Assembly: GCA_014338405.1 (NCBI GenBank)
Contig: JTDE01000198.1
Coordinates: 162,617-226,616 of the forward strand
Source: Paragonimus skrjabini miyazakii
Taxonomy: Eukaryota; Platyhelminthes; Trematoda; Plagiorchiida; Troglotrematidae
Length of the DNA stretch: 64,000 nt
Direction of reading: 5' to 3'
In this document: piece by piece, positions 9,044-20,692 of the stretch
How positions within the stretch are numbered: the first letter of the stretch is position 1
Layout: the number at the start of each line of letters is the position of its first letter
Translations under genes and position numbers: made by a program
The notes under the pieces: generated by a model
What the model was told of the DNA's origin: nothing
Seen by the model: the letters and a program-made list of their open reading frames with translations, nothing else
Databases searched by the model: none

Positions 9044-11317
9044 TGCTTTATTGAAGTGTTTCCATTTTGTTGTTGGCACGTTAGGCTTTCCTCCAAGATG
9101 CCCCGTCCGTTTTCATGCGATTTCTTGCTGGAACATGGGACATTATCCGCGCAAATTCCAGTGTATTCCACACCTCGTGTTGCAGTATCATCTTCGAGTT
9201 TCACGCAAACGGAACGTTTACAAATCCAGTATCTCACTGAAAGTTCAATTCCACAAGCCCATGTCAACAACACATTTATCACACACTCTTTCGCTCTGGC
9301 AACAATCAAATAGGGTCGGTAATGGATGACAAGAGTTGTAGAGCAGTATGTGTATACAACCGTTCACTGGGTACCGCTTGTTCCACTTGCAGATATTCTG
9401 TCTACGTGATAGCCAAGCCTGTCAGCGTAAACTTACATAAACCTTATACCTGAATTCGTCCTAACTGGACACATCTGAGAAATATAAAGAACCAATCTGA
9501 GACAAAACCGTGCACACAAACTAGTTATCAATGAAGTTGTGTGAAGTTTTGGCACCAATTCAATAAACAAGAACTCAGCTTCGTTTTATCCAGTTCGATA
9601 GATATCTCAATCAAAATTGATCATCCCCCGTTATTCATCTGAAGGTCTACTAAAACATCTGTTCAGATACGTGGTTCTTTTTGGTCTTCCAAATGAGCAA
9701 CAGGTATGCGAAAACGTTACATATACTACCGCTTTCTACTAGTTCGGTTTGTAAGCGCGGATAAAGTTTAACATATTTTTCTGGGTGTTTTTAGGCGAAA
9801 AGTACTAGACAAGTTCAGGTGGAGCAGTTGGTAATGAAGTAATGCTTGTACACAACTGCCCAGTGAAGTAATAAATGTTCGCTTTGGCAAATGCCAACAT
9901 GTCTCATTTACTCATATTTAACCTGGGTGACCGTCTTCGTTAGTTCAGTGCCACTGAGTGCGTTTGTAGGCTGCGGAATGGGGAATGATCCTTCGCGTGA
10001 TAGATAACCTTGAATAAAGCAGGATTATTCCAGCCGAATAAACAGTCGCTTAAAAAGTGTGGTTGTATTGCGACAGCACGGTGGATTCACGTTGGACAGC
10101 CATATTCTCCATGAAATGAAAGGTCAGATTATTGATGATACCACAGCTTGGTTTTTAACACCGCCACATATAGGTATGGATTACCCGAATATCGTGCCCT
10201 CTGTCAGGCGTTCTAGCCGGTTTCCACCAACCATGGAAGACTCCCGGAAAAGTCGTATCAGTCGTTTTGTGACATCTAGCCACAAGAGGTACGAAGGTGC
10301 ATCAGATACGTTAAACTGCTGAGTCAAATTCAACAAGCACACGAATCAGTTTGGTAACCAGCTCCCGGCATAGGTGGCAGGCATCACAACAGGCCTGTAG
10401 ATCTTGTGCTTTTTACCTGAGTGGATCTACCACGCCAGATCTGCCTTCCACAGTATATCGCCAAATTACTGCACTCCTCAACTAGAATACACTGGGTATA
10501 TTAGATGGATAGGCTTCATCTGATGGGCACCTGGAACAGACTACTGCAGTTCGTCGACACCCAGTGGAATGCATGCTCTATGCTTTGGCTCACTGCATCG
10601 CTGGTTAAGTTTGTTTTGGATCAGTTCTGTTTAGTTGACGTTTTGGTCGCTGAGATTGCCATCATGTCAAACTTAACCGCAAAGAATAGTTTATCTATTT
10701 TTCTCTCCTTCTAAGTGCGTATTTGGTTGATAAATTCCAGTCATGTTCCCCAAATTACACGAGGAAACTGCCTCACATGCCATTCGTGACGGAAGTTAAA
10801 GCCAGAGGAATATAGCTCTAGTGTTGTAAACCCTCCTAAACGGTACACTGGTTCGATCTCGGTATAGTGGTACGCTCGATAAAATCGAAATTTCTCGTCC
10901 CGGTAATAATTCACACGATAATCTCGGTCCCGAATAGTACCGCGACTGTTCCCGTAATCACTCCCAGGGCAAGCCAAAAGACGCATTCAAAATAAGAAGC
11001 TTTGTTCCGCTACAAAACGTGTGCGGGGTAGGACGACAAGAACAAGTTATTTATAGGGCACGTCATGAACACACATCCCCCCATCATGAGAAACAGTTAG
11101 GACCACACATGTGTATAGCGGTATAAAAAAGTCTTAACCGATTTTGAACAGTTCTGCTGGTTCGGACTGAGTCGAGTGATTTTTTTCCTCCGCTCTCACG
11201 ACGGAGGCGCCCTTGGGACGGTCACATGGTGGGGCGCCCTAACATCTAGACACCATGGTAGAACACTTACTTGAAAGCAACGAAACCCAACGTGTATCCC
11301 CGGCATCATTCAAGCAT
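9044..11317. other. No recognised gene
   Basis: ORFs up to 125 codons overlap on both strands at 8932-9329, partly over the Penelope arm, and have no recognisable domain. 10059-10322 and 10741-10986 are open but look like chance frames. Part of this stretch may be 5' sequence of the RTE-like relic that follows. Confidence 0.4.
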
Positions 11318-13395
11318 GTCACATTCAATGTTCAAAATGCAGATAAGTTTGCAGACAACATTTGCAGTTACGCTATGTATAACAGCTAGTGATATTTGAT
11401 GTTTCACAGAAACATTGCTTCAGGATTGATGTGGAGCAACGTCGCAACATCAGTCTCTGCCAGCCTCTCCACCATGCTTGCGCAACGAAGATCTGTCTGA
11501 AGACCCTACAGATCATTCTACTATCTAGGCTGGCATTGCAACTGACAAAAGCACATTTGCGGAAAAAAGTCTTGCTTTAATCAACATCTGCTAATAGCCG
11601 TCTTTGTACTTACAGGCTTCAAAGAAAATGTGAAGTGTCTGAGGACTTTCAACTGCTTGTTTGTTGTTGCGGCACATACGCCAACAGCCTGTAGACCATG
11701 TGCAATCAAACAGGATTTATACCACCAGCTCACAGTTGTACACCTCCCTACATGAGACAATGTAGTGACAGCTGGGGACTTAAACGTTCAGTTAGGCAAG
11801 TTAGGTGTTGATAGGCATTGCTTGGGTGGTAAACACTCATATGGAACTAGTCGGACAGACAACGATGAACGTTTGCTTAGGCTTGCTGCTGCTATCGCTC
11901 TGTTACTAGTGAGTGCTGATGTTCGATGGTCTGGAATACAATACATCATCTGGTGTCTTCTGTCGGCAAGCTACCACAGATTTGCTATACAGCCTTTAGT
12001 TGTCGGTTGCGTGGCACTTTCCAAAACTGCAATTCAGCTGCATGATCATGTGCTAGTGTGTGCTAAGTTCTGCATGCGCTTCGATGGGATACCATATTGA
12101 GGTAAACGTAGACTGAAGGAGACACAATTGTAGGGACACAGTTGCTTTACACTCGTCGTATCCTACCCATTTCTTGTCTGAATCCTCGCCTACCGGACGA
12201 CAGTGAGACACATTAATCACCTATCCAGAATGAAATGTATGAATGAGGTACTGCTTCACGTGTGGTGCTGCTGTCTGTACAGCTGCCAACCGATGATGTC
12301 CTAGGCGATCATTCGGCTGTTTTGACGCCCGCCGGGATAGTCCGTCCAGCAACGCGCATAATCTAGTTCGTAAGACTAGGCGTTTGGAAGTCCGGAACCA
12401 ATTAGAAGAAGGTTGCGGGTGATGGCAGACTGGACATGCTATCAAGTTGGAACAAGCCGGTGCTACTAGGAAACATTGAAAGCTTTTACGTCTCATCCGG
12501 GCAGCCGGTAGCATATAATCAAGTATGAGCGGGGTAATCTGCGAAACCGGCAACAAGTTTAAAGGTAACCTGCAATGAAGATGAGCTGAGCGCTTCCAGT
12601 GACAGTACGGCTAGCCACACTAGCCGTTGCCTAAGCCTTTGCGGCTTTCTTGTGTTCACTGATCTGCTGGCGCTTCTCCACTCAAGACGGCAGACGTCCT
12701 TCTTGGGATCAAACTCTTGAGGCGTCATAGATAAGTCACATAAGACTACCTCTTTCCTGCCACTTTTGTAGATTATGTCCAGCCACGGCTATAAAGCTGA
12801 CGGTTGTGTTCCTGAAATTCCAGTTCACCAGAGTTGTACCAGAAGACTGGGTTACGGCTAACATCATTTCCATCTTCAGTAATGACTCATGCACTTCGTT
12901 TACAAATCCCCGAGGAATTAGCATAATTCTTACCGTGCCTTATGGACTAAACGCGGGGCAAAAATACCATATCGGTGATGAGAAGGTTGAGTTTCTTTAT
13001 AGCCGCCAGAGGTTTAAGCATCGCCTTTCATAAAGAAAGCCCGAAATTGTTGAGAAACATTGCCCAACTCTATGGTAGTCAGCGGAGATCCAAGATGATT
13101 TAAGACAGAACACAGTACTCGGTTTGTCAGTTGGTAATATCCCCTGCACCTTTTAAGTACCGAACGATGTTGCAAGACTAATGGGACTTTCATTTTTGAT
13201 GGTGAGCCGCTGAAGGTTGTCACAAGGTTAACATACCTTGTGAGCTATGTCGACGTTAACGGAATGTCCGACGGGATCACATATTGCAAAATCAGCTGAA
13301 ATGGAGGTTATTTCAAACTGGGTAACACCCATAGCTGAGGGCAACTTTTGCATACAGCTAACCCTTTTACCTAGCCCACTTCGTAACAAATCACT
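11318..13395 (+). mobile_element. Degenerate RTE-like non-LTR retrotransposon
   Basis: Motifs of an apurinic-like endonuclease and RT run in the expected order on the + strand in shifting frames. VTFNVQNADK (about 11318) is the endonuclease start; FVVAAHTPT (about 11675) is the YAPT strand; AGDLNVQLGKLG (about 11768) matches GDFNAQVG, followed by LGG and R.DN.ERLL. After the linker (KLLRLIRAAGS, about 12480; GVICETGNK) come VPEDWVTANIISIF and RGISII (about 12830-12930), the RT EW....I.PI..KG and YRGISL blocks. Next are SPKLLRNIAQLYG (about 13040) and the C-terminal VVTRLTYLVSYV (about 13215). The palm with the catalytic DD is missing, so there is an internal deletion. The copy is inactive. 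Confidence 0.78.
11765..12100 (+). pseudogene. Endonuclease (EEP-fold) fragment of the RTE-like relic
   Basis: A 111-codon frame whose first 40 residues hold GDLNVQLG, LGG, and RTDNDERLLRLA, the metal-binding and substrate-binding region of exonuclease-endonuclease-phosphatase nucleases in RTE elements. GDLN keeps the Asp and Asn of the GDxN catalytic motif. The rest of the frame drifts from the family and the SDH catalytic end is not readable in frame. Upstream homology continues across a TGA near 11750. Confidence 0.7.
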
Positions 13396-13435
13396 GAGCC
13401 CGAGTTTTGCTCTTATTAGAGCTAATCAGTAGTGC
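13390..13435 (-). ncRNA. Hammerhead ribozyme remnant, copy 4
   Basis: On the minus strand GCACTA (stem I), CTGATTA in place of CTGANGA, stem II GCTCT/AGAGC with all five pairs intact, then AAAA in place of GAAA. The stem III and cleavage region is altered by an insertion. This copy shows the ancestral stem II best, but its core is broken. Confidence 0.55.
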
Positions 13436-13520
13436 ACATCCTCCTCCCAACTGGGATCTGCACTCCGACCCTCATACTTGGCAGAACAGCGTTTTAATCA
13501 CGACGCCATTAACCTCCTCA
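13390..13520 (-). repeat. Hammerhead SINE (family 1), copy 4, divergent
   Basis: It aligns on the minus strand with the copies at 38837 and 55177 over the hammerhead region and part of the head (ACAGCG, GACGCCATTAACCTC). It abuts the 3' end of the RTE-like relic. The tail beyond the ribozyme is not recognisable. Confidence 0.65.
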
Positions 13521-13524
13521 TAAG

Positions 13525-16500
13525 CATGATCGAATGATCAACATTCTGAAAAAATTAAATAAAATGGCCCTGTTCAATATATTCGATAAATCCGTTTTCG
13601 GGATTTTTCAGTTTGGTCAAAAAAACTGGTTTAAGTGTCAAATGAAAGTTCGGGGTTTTAACTTATTTCAAACTTCCAGGTAAACGAACTTCTATCAAAT
13701 GGAACGAAGGTTGCCAACTGGTGTCAGCTGGGATGTCCGTATGATATCTGTCATTCGGTAGAAAGTCGGGTACAATATGTCACTGTACGAGCAGTCTCAC
13801 TGTAGGGCGGTCACACCTGACCCATTCTCGTAAAGTATATTCACACAATCTCCATTTTTGACCACCGGAGTCTCTGAAGAGGTAGGTACATGTGATGGAA
13901 ACTCCGCGTCAGCAATCACGAAGTTTAGGATAGTGAGGCTGTCGATACATGAACATAAAGATCTTGTCTTACATGTTTCTTCAGTTTGGCCACAACCTGC
14001 AAATGTCAGATTGTTACTTGAGAAACCACTGCTTATTTACTGATGGTAAGTTGATTTGGAAGCGGGAACCTGGTTAGATGAATGCAATGACAAAAATCAT
14101 TGTAATGCTAGTGTGTTCCTACGTTCCTGGCTGAGGTAGAAAAAACAATGAACAGTGTGAACGCCTTGTAGCATGGCAAAGAATAGTAGGCAAAAATACT
14201 GATTTGGTAAATCTCTGTGTATGTCGACTCGATATTTTCTTTCCCTCAACGGTATTCCTCTCTTTTTCTTATATAAACCGCACATTTTCTTATTTATCGT
14301 GCCAGGTTTTTCCAGTTTACGTAACCTTAATTGTGCAATATGTATAATACTGTATATGTGGCTGGGATTCGCTTTTGTCTTTCTTCATCGTAATATGCCA
14401 TGGTGGCCACTTGACCTTTGTCTCCCTGCCTGTCAGTCATTTGATGCCAAAACGAAAACTGATTTTCTTATTTCAATCGTCGTGCATAGATAAGTCGGCC
14501 AATGGTTCTACTATTAGCACGTTATCATAATCAACACCGATTTACAGACTGACCACTTTTTCAACCCTCATCAGTTTATTGTTCCACGCAGTCAACGTAA
14601 AATGGGGGTAGAACAGGGAGAACAGTGGTTGGTCTGTGCTGCCAACGTGCCCGTACAAATTACGCCAACACACGATGGCGTGATTATTATGACATTACAG
14701 GTGGCTAAATCGTTTGCTATAACCGATCACATGAGATGTAGTTTTCTTTTGAAAACAACGAACCATTGAACTTGTTTTTCGAAAGACAGTATTTGTAAAG
14801 TCCCTTTGGTTGAAAATGGGTGGCTTTCAACAAACATCAAACAAAGCAAAAGGTTTTCCCGAAAAATATGATTTAACTGACATTTTTTTGTGTTCAGATA
14901 CGACAACCCTAGCTTGTAAGTTCATATATTATTAGTAAGTAGATTAGTGAAGAGAGAACAAGCAGTTTTTGCGCATGTCAGAAACCACTCATTTTTAGAG
15001 GAGCGGAAGTGGTAAGACATTTTCAACGAGCTGGTATTAGTGACACTCGAACTTATTACATATTGGCATCTATGTCGCACTATTCCACTGCACTTCCCCT
15101 GGACATTTTACAACAAAACTTTCTTGCAGTCATTTGAATAATCGATTATGTTTAGTGCCAAGAAGAAAATGCAAATGATACATATCGTAATTTTCGAATA
15201 ATGAGCTCAGTATGTAATGGAAGAGTATGGGCAAAACAGTCGTATATACTATGATTGTGAACAACCAGTTTCAGTAATCTGTTACATAAGGCCACACAGT
15301 CCGCTAAGTAAGCTTAGAAAATAGCATGAATCTTGGCGAATTCCTGGAAAAGTTTAGGCCGGGCACTGATAGTAGTAAGACTTAATATATATTCAACTTT
15401 CTCAGAATTAGCATTTACTTTCTCAGGTAAAGTAGAAGGAAAATGTACTAGGTACGTTTTAAATGAAGGATTGACCAAACAAACCGGGATAAGCCATATC
15501 TTTTGTGCGATAGGCAAACAGTTTCAAATTATTCCATGCTTAAAATGTCAACAGTTATCACTCTTAAAATGTACCACGCGTGACTGTTATTCATGAGTTC
15601 CACTGTTATACTGTCATCTTCGGATATCATCGGTGGTTCATTTTACAAACGGCAATGCAGTGACGGTTAGCCAAGGAAAAACTACCGTATATTTTGGAAT
15701 GATGGAAAATTTGTTGTCAAATCCAGTCACACACATCAATAAAGGATTTACTGATTGTTTTGTGCGATATCTTGTGTAACTGTAAATGAGACATACATAC
15801 TGGCAGTATGCCCATTGTATCGCATGAATTATAAACAACCCGTCCTAGACCATCTGTAGCTCATATGAACAATAGCGCACAAATAGCTTGTTTGAAAAGG
15901 ACAGAAATCGATACATTTGCTTGATTGACAGATGCTTACTGTTAGCACAAGTCGCTCTGGAATTCCAGCAAAACAAAGCACCATTAACCATAGTTTAACG
16001 GTTTCACATATATTATACAAAATCAGTTTAATTGCCGTACTAGACTCAAAATAGAACACCTTTCGCAAAAGGTGAAAGTGCTTTCCTATGGAACTGAGTC
16101 TGCTGTGGAAAGGTGAGTATTTTATCTCCACGGAACCCAGCTGGTGTCAGTGCAACACACTACAAAACACTGTAAAATATTCATCATAACTGTGAGCATC
16201 TGCTTAATACTGGGATCATACCGTCAGTATGCCGTCAGTATCCATCAGCATCCTTGACCATCCAAAAGTGTCAAAGAGTGTCATTCACTTAAGATTAGGG
16301 AGCCCTCACAAAACGATAAAGGACCACAATGCAAAGCAGAACAAGACGCCATCCACAAAACACGTCGAGTTAAACGCAAACGACTAGGCCCCATCAAACC
16401 ATGCACTATTAACCTATCGAGCAAGCTAATAATAGACACAAGAGGGCTGAGGTGCTTTTAGGCTCCACAAATCTGCACAAGAGTTGGCTGAAGCTTATCC

Positions 16501-17495
16501 GAGTACGTGAACCTTGAAGAAGTGGAACAGTGAAAAACCAGGTTCAAAACATCGAGTTATGTAGATCAAATTCATTACCATGATCGAAACACAAATGCTC
16601 TAGGTTGGCAATTTTTTTCACACCAATTTTTGGCACGTACAAAACCGAAAATCACATAAAGCGAGTATATGGCAGCAAGATTTGTTACTAGTCGTAAAGC
16701 AAAATAACAGGTATGGCCAAAAATATGGCAGAGAAGTGGTCGGTAGAGGTCCCACAAATGTCAAGTCTTTCCGGTTTAACTGGTCTAACAGCAGAGTGAA
16801 CGATGACGTTGGGGCAACCGTGTAGCATGCATCTATCAAATGTTTATCAATCTAGGACGGCAGTTACCTACCAAGCTGTTATGTTACTGACGTTTACTGC
16901 ATCAGTGTGTTGGATAGACAATTAGGAAGTTGGTCCGCTATTCTCTCTTGTAAATTGCAGTCCCTCCGACCAGTATGCTATCCATCGCAGCTGTAGGTGC
17001 ACAGATGGTTTGTACTAGAAGCACAACAATTCGTCACGTCATGATCGGAAACACGGAGAATCACTATGGGAATTGAAAACGACATACGTAGTTGGGCATC
17101 TGCGTAAATACGATTCAAGGCAAGTGGTAACTTCCACCCAGATAGGTTGTGATATTTAAACGTCGAATTCGAGGGAAACAGTCTCAACCACAATAATGAC
17201 GCTTTGCCTTTTGACATGAGTTTCAACAAACGTTCCTGGGTGGCCGCTGATTATTAAGATGTTCTGAATAATCTTCCCTTGTTTGTAATCAACAATACCG
17301 TTTCACAAGTTTCAATTGAGAAGCGTATCTCAGCAACGGCATGATAAATTGGTTTATAGTTAACACCAAATGATTGACTTTGAGGACTGTGAATTGTTTT
17401 AGCACTGGTTTTCTCAAGTTATTTCTTGACGAAGCTCTAAAGCTACATGCGATGGTTTAATGGAAGATAAGCAAGACCACGGGCATGCTCCCTTC
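13525..17495. other. No recognised gene
   Basis: Many short ORFs (largest 100 codons, 15829-16131 minus) show no domain. 16310-16510 is less AT-rich than its surroundings and may be a very old insertion, but I cannot assign it. Confidence 0.4.
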
Positions 17496-17499
17496 GAGC

Positions 17500-17690
17500 C
17501 TTTAAGGGCCAACAAGTCCTCAGGCTTGACTCCAGCGTAAGAATGATGGAGTGTGACGATAAGCACTGGCGCAATTTCTACCTCACTCCTCAACTTCTAC
17601 AAACGACTTGACGCGCAATTAACGTTTGCAAAACAGTGGGATATAAATGTGCCCTCACTTTACGCGAAAACCAAAACAAGGGCATGAGCC
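17500..17690 (+). pseudogene. CR1/Jockey-like RT fragment (fingers)
   Basis: On the + strand, PLRANKSSGLTP (about 17500-17535) matches the L..NKSPGPDG block at the start of non-LTR RTs. In the next frame, AISTSLLNFYKRLDAQ and TFAKQWDINVPSLY match the PL..LFN.SL..G..P..WK...V.P. block. A frameshift lies between them. The fragment has no continuous ORF and the RT body is not adjacent. Confidence 0.55.
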
Positions 17691-19399
17691 AGGACAATCC
17701 GACGAGAAAATCTTTTTTTTGTCAGGTCAGATTAAGTGTTTCATATAATGAACTAAATGAGGTGGTTTGCTAATCCCAAGGTCGTCATTGCTCAGAGAAC
17801 GGTTTAAGCTCTTTTCAATTCTACTTTTCGGCAAAGCTTTAGCTTTTTTATGGGGGTTAGGAAAGAATTCCAAGAATGAGGTTTCAGGCGTGTCAGATTG
17901 AACTAAGTAAATGATTGATAATCATTTTTATGAGTTTTAAATCAAGTTTTCAGTTGGTCAAATTTCAGTCGTGTTCGTGAATTTAAACTAAACTGGGTAA
18001 TCAGATACCGGTGAATGACGCAATGGAATTGTAGCAAAGTTCAACAACAAATTAATGCATCTGAAGTCTACTGGATAGTATATATAGAAGTCCAGTTAGA
18101 ATTGGAATAATAAATTTGAATAAGTCTCAAAAGGTCGTGAAGAGCAAAACCATGAATTTTTAAGAACACACCGGAATTGTGTATGTCCAACGCTAGTGTT
18201 CAACACTAGTGAAGTATAGATGTGGAGCACCTAGCTTGTTTGATGTTGCGGAGCAGCGGAAGTGTTCGGTGATTTAATGAAACATCTTGGTGATAGTGTT
18301 TTTAAAAGTGCCAACATGTATGCTCAACGGGCTTTATCCAGTAGTGAAACGCGTCCATCCCATTATGTCAGCTACACGTTAAAACAGAATATAACACATT
18401 TGGTACTCATGGTAGTGTGCAACATGAGATTGTAAACCATGTGGACGTCACTAGTACTTGTTTTAAAAAACTCACTATCGAGTACCTTTTGTGTACTCCA
18501 TTATTACGATCAAAACAAAAATATTGCAAGACATTAGCATTTCTTTTATTCCCGTCGATAACACACAAAACCGTTGACTACTTGCTTGAAACCAGTAAAT
18601 GCTGTTGTATACATCGTATGATATTCAGCTAGTAACTCTTTAGAGGATCTCCAAAAAATTGACGAAACGTGCTTAATGCTTTCCGTTTGTCGGTACACTG
18701 GCCTTTAGCTAACCTGAAGATCTAAAAGCGAAACTTATGACATTTTCCAGGGGCTCACAATTGCAAATTGTCATGCCAAATGAGCGTCGTCCACGTACCC
18801 GGTGATTAGCTGTTAAACTCTGCTTCGTGCACCAGATTTTAGCTCACAAGAAAGTTGTTCGAATTAGACTGCCGAATGAATTTGTATAATCTGGCGATCT
18901 GCCTCGCAGTCAGTAAATAATTGATCAGGGTTCGGTTTGAAAAGGCGGGAATTAATCTCTATTTCAGTTTTTCTCTATTGTTCGCACTGGTTCATTATTC
19001 TAGTTGAGCTCAATTAGTCTCGTGTTTGGTAATAGTACTTCTTTGCTGGAGTTTTGTTCTGTGGATGTATTGTATCATTAACTAATTTTGCCACAGGCCG
19101 GTCATTCACTGTCTTGTCCACAACCGTCATGGACGCCTGCAGATGTAGAAATTACACTAAAAGTACCATTTGACTTTGACATCCACACCCACGCGTACGA
19201 AGCTTTACCGGGAAACAAATTTTTATTTACAAGTGCAACATTTCGTTTCTAGAAGTGAATCAAGACCAGAAAAGTGCAAATTCAGTTTTCTTCTCAGTTC
19301 AAGCGTAATGATATGCTTACAAATTTTGAGCTTATGATTGCATGCTTATTATCCTGGTGCAACAAAAACTGTCTGTTTCGCTTTAGTTTTATTGCTCTT

Positions 19400-19570
19400 G
19401 TATCTTTCCCACGTAAATTTTTGTCTTTCGTTGGCAAATGTTGGACATTCTGCTCTCAAATTACACAATTAAATAGTTATTTTTCCTACCCAGCACGAAC
19501 ATGAGTGTCCCCCAGGGTACAATTCTACGTCCATTCTCATGTACGTTTTATGTGAACTCTCATATCAATT
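19400..19570 (+). pseudogene. CR1/Jockey-like RT fragment (GVPQG block)
   Basis: FVGKCWTFCS (about 19425) followed by SVPQGTILRPFSCTFYVNS (from 19503) corresponds to the W..SFL..R...V......S...GVPQGS.LGP.LF..YIND segment of CR1/Jockey RTs. Gly has become Ser in GVPQG, and a stop interrupts the frame before it. The segment 19423-19518 is repeated at 20597-20692. Confidence 0.6.
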
Positions 19571-20596
19571 CCTAAATGAACCTATCGTCGCAAAAGTTCA
19601 AGCGCTGTCACGTTTGAGATACAACACCGAAGTCCATTTTCTTCTCACGCTATGCAATTTGGTTATTTTCTGTTAGTCAACTGGTTTAACTCAGGTTACT
19701 CACTACAAACTAATGCAGAATATCATCTTTGCTTCAACATATAAAAGGAACCAAAAATCGACAGCTTCATAATGTGCATTCATTATTACATTTCCGTAAA
19801 GAAGACATCATCGTATTTCAGATTGAAAAATAATTCCCTGGTGTATTCACTCAGGAAGACCGGACGAAACTTTTGTGAAAAAAGATCGTTGTCACCTCAG
19901 AAGGAGATATCCTATTATTGGTTTGAAGTTTTAAGTCCTGCAAAACCAAATGTGTGAATTCATGTGCATTTCTTTAGTTGCCGCCATCACTCTTTAGTCT
20001 TTAGTACCTTGAACAAGGATAGCGAATAGGGCAAACCACTGACCTTGAATCCCAAATTTCACGATTACTGTTCAATCCACCTCCTCGACTTGACATGGCT
20101 ACCATTTAATTGAATCAGTTAAAAACAGAACCAACCGTAGAACCGAATCACTGAAATCTAATTGTCTGTTATGAACGTAGCAATCAGCGCATTGAACAGT
20201 TACCTTGACTGCATGACGCTATTCCCATTTTGGTCCCAATGGGCTAAAGTGTTTTACATTCAATCCAAACAGGTTGGTTGTCAATGTGGAACATCTGACG
20301 AATCGATCAAATCTTTCTGATTGCAGTTTTGAATATCCAGATTAACATCAACAAAGTAAAGCTTCGTGTACTCTCATCAATCAAAAACGCATGAACTAAG
20401 TTATTCAAAACTCAGGTCAACACATCAAAGTTTGTATGGTAACTGTATCAGACTGACCTCAACATTACTGTTGACTGTTTGTATACACACAATTCTGGTC
20501 AGTCACGATCGGTAAAAAGATAAGTTCGACATAGAGCTTAGCATTATCGAATAAAATATTACAGCTTAATTGCTATTTATAGAACTCTATCTAATG

Positions 20597-20692
20597 TGTC
20601 TTTCGTTGGCAAATGTTGGACAGTCTGTTCTCAAATTACATGACTAAATGGTTATTTCTTCTACCTAGCACGAACTTGTGTATCCCCCAGGA
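20597..20692 (+). repeat. Second copy of the CR1/Jockey-like RT segment
   Basis: About 96 bp matches 19423-19518 in direct orientation, from GTCTTTCGTTGGCAAATG through TATCCCCCAGG, with scattered substitutions. Sequence outside the segment differs, so these are two separate decayed insertions of one family or a broken duplication. Confidence 0.75.

Noticed and set aside
8932..9329. Three overlapping ORFs over 100 codons on both strands
   Set aside because: They overlap each other in opposite directions and partly cover the inverted Penelope arm. No recognisable domain.
12221..12556. 111-codon minus-strand ORF
   Set aside because: Antisense shadow of the RTE-like relic, whose + strand motifs explain the region.
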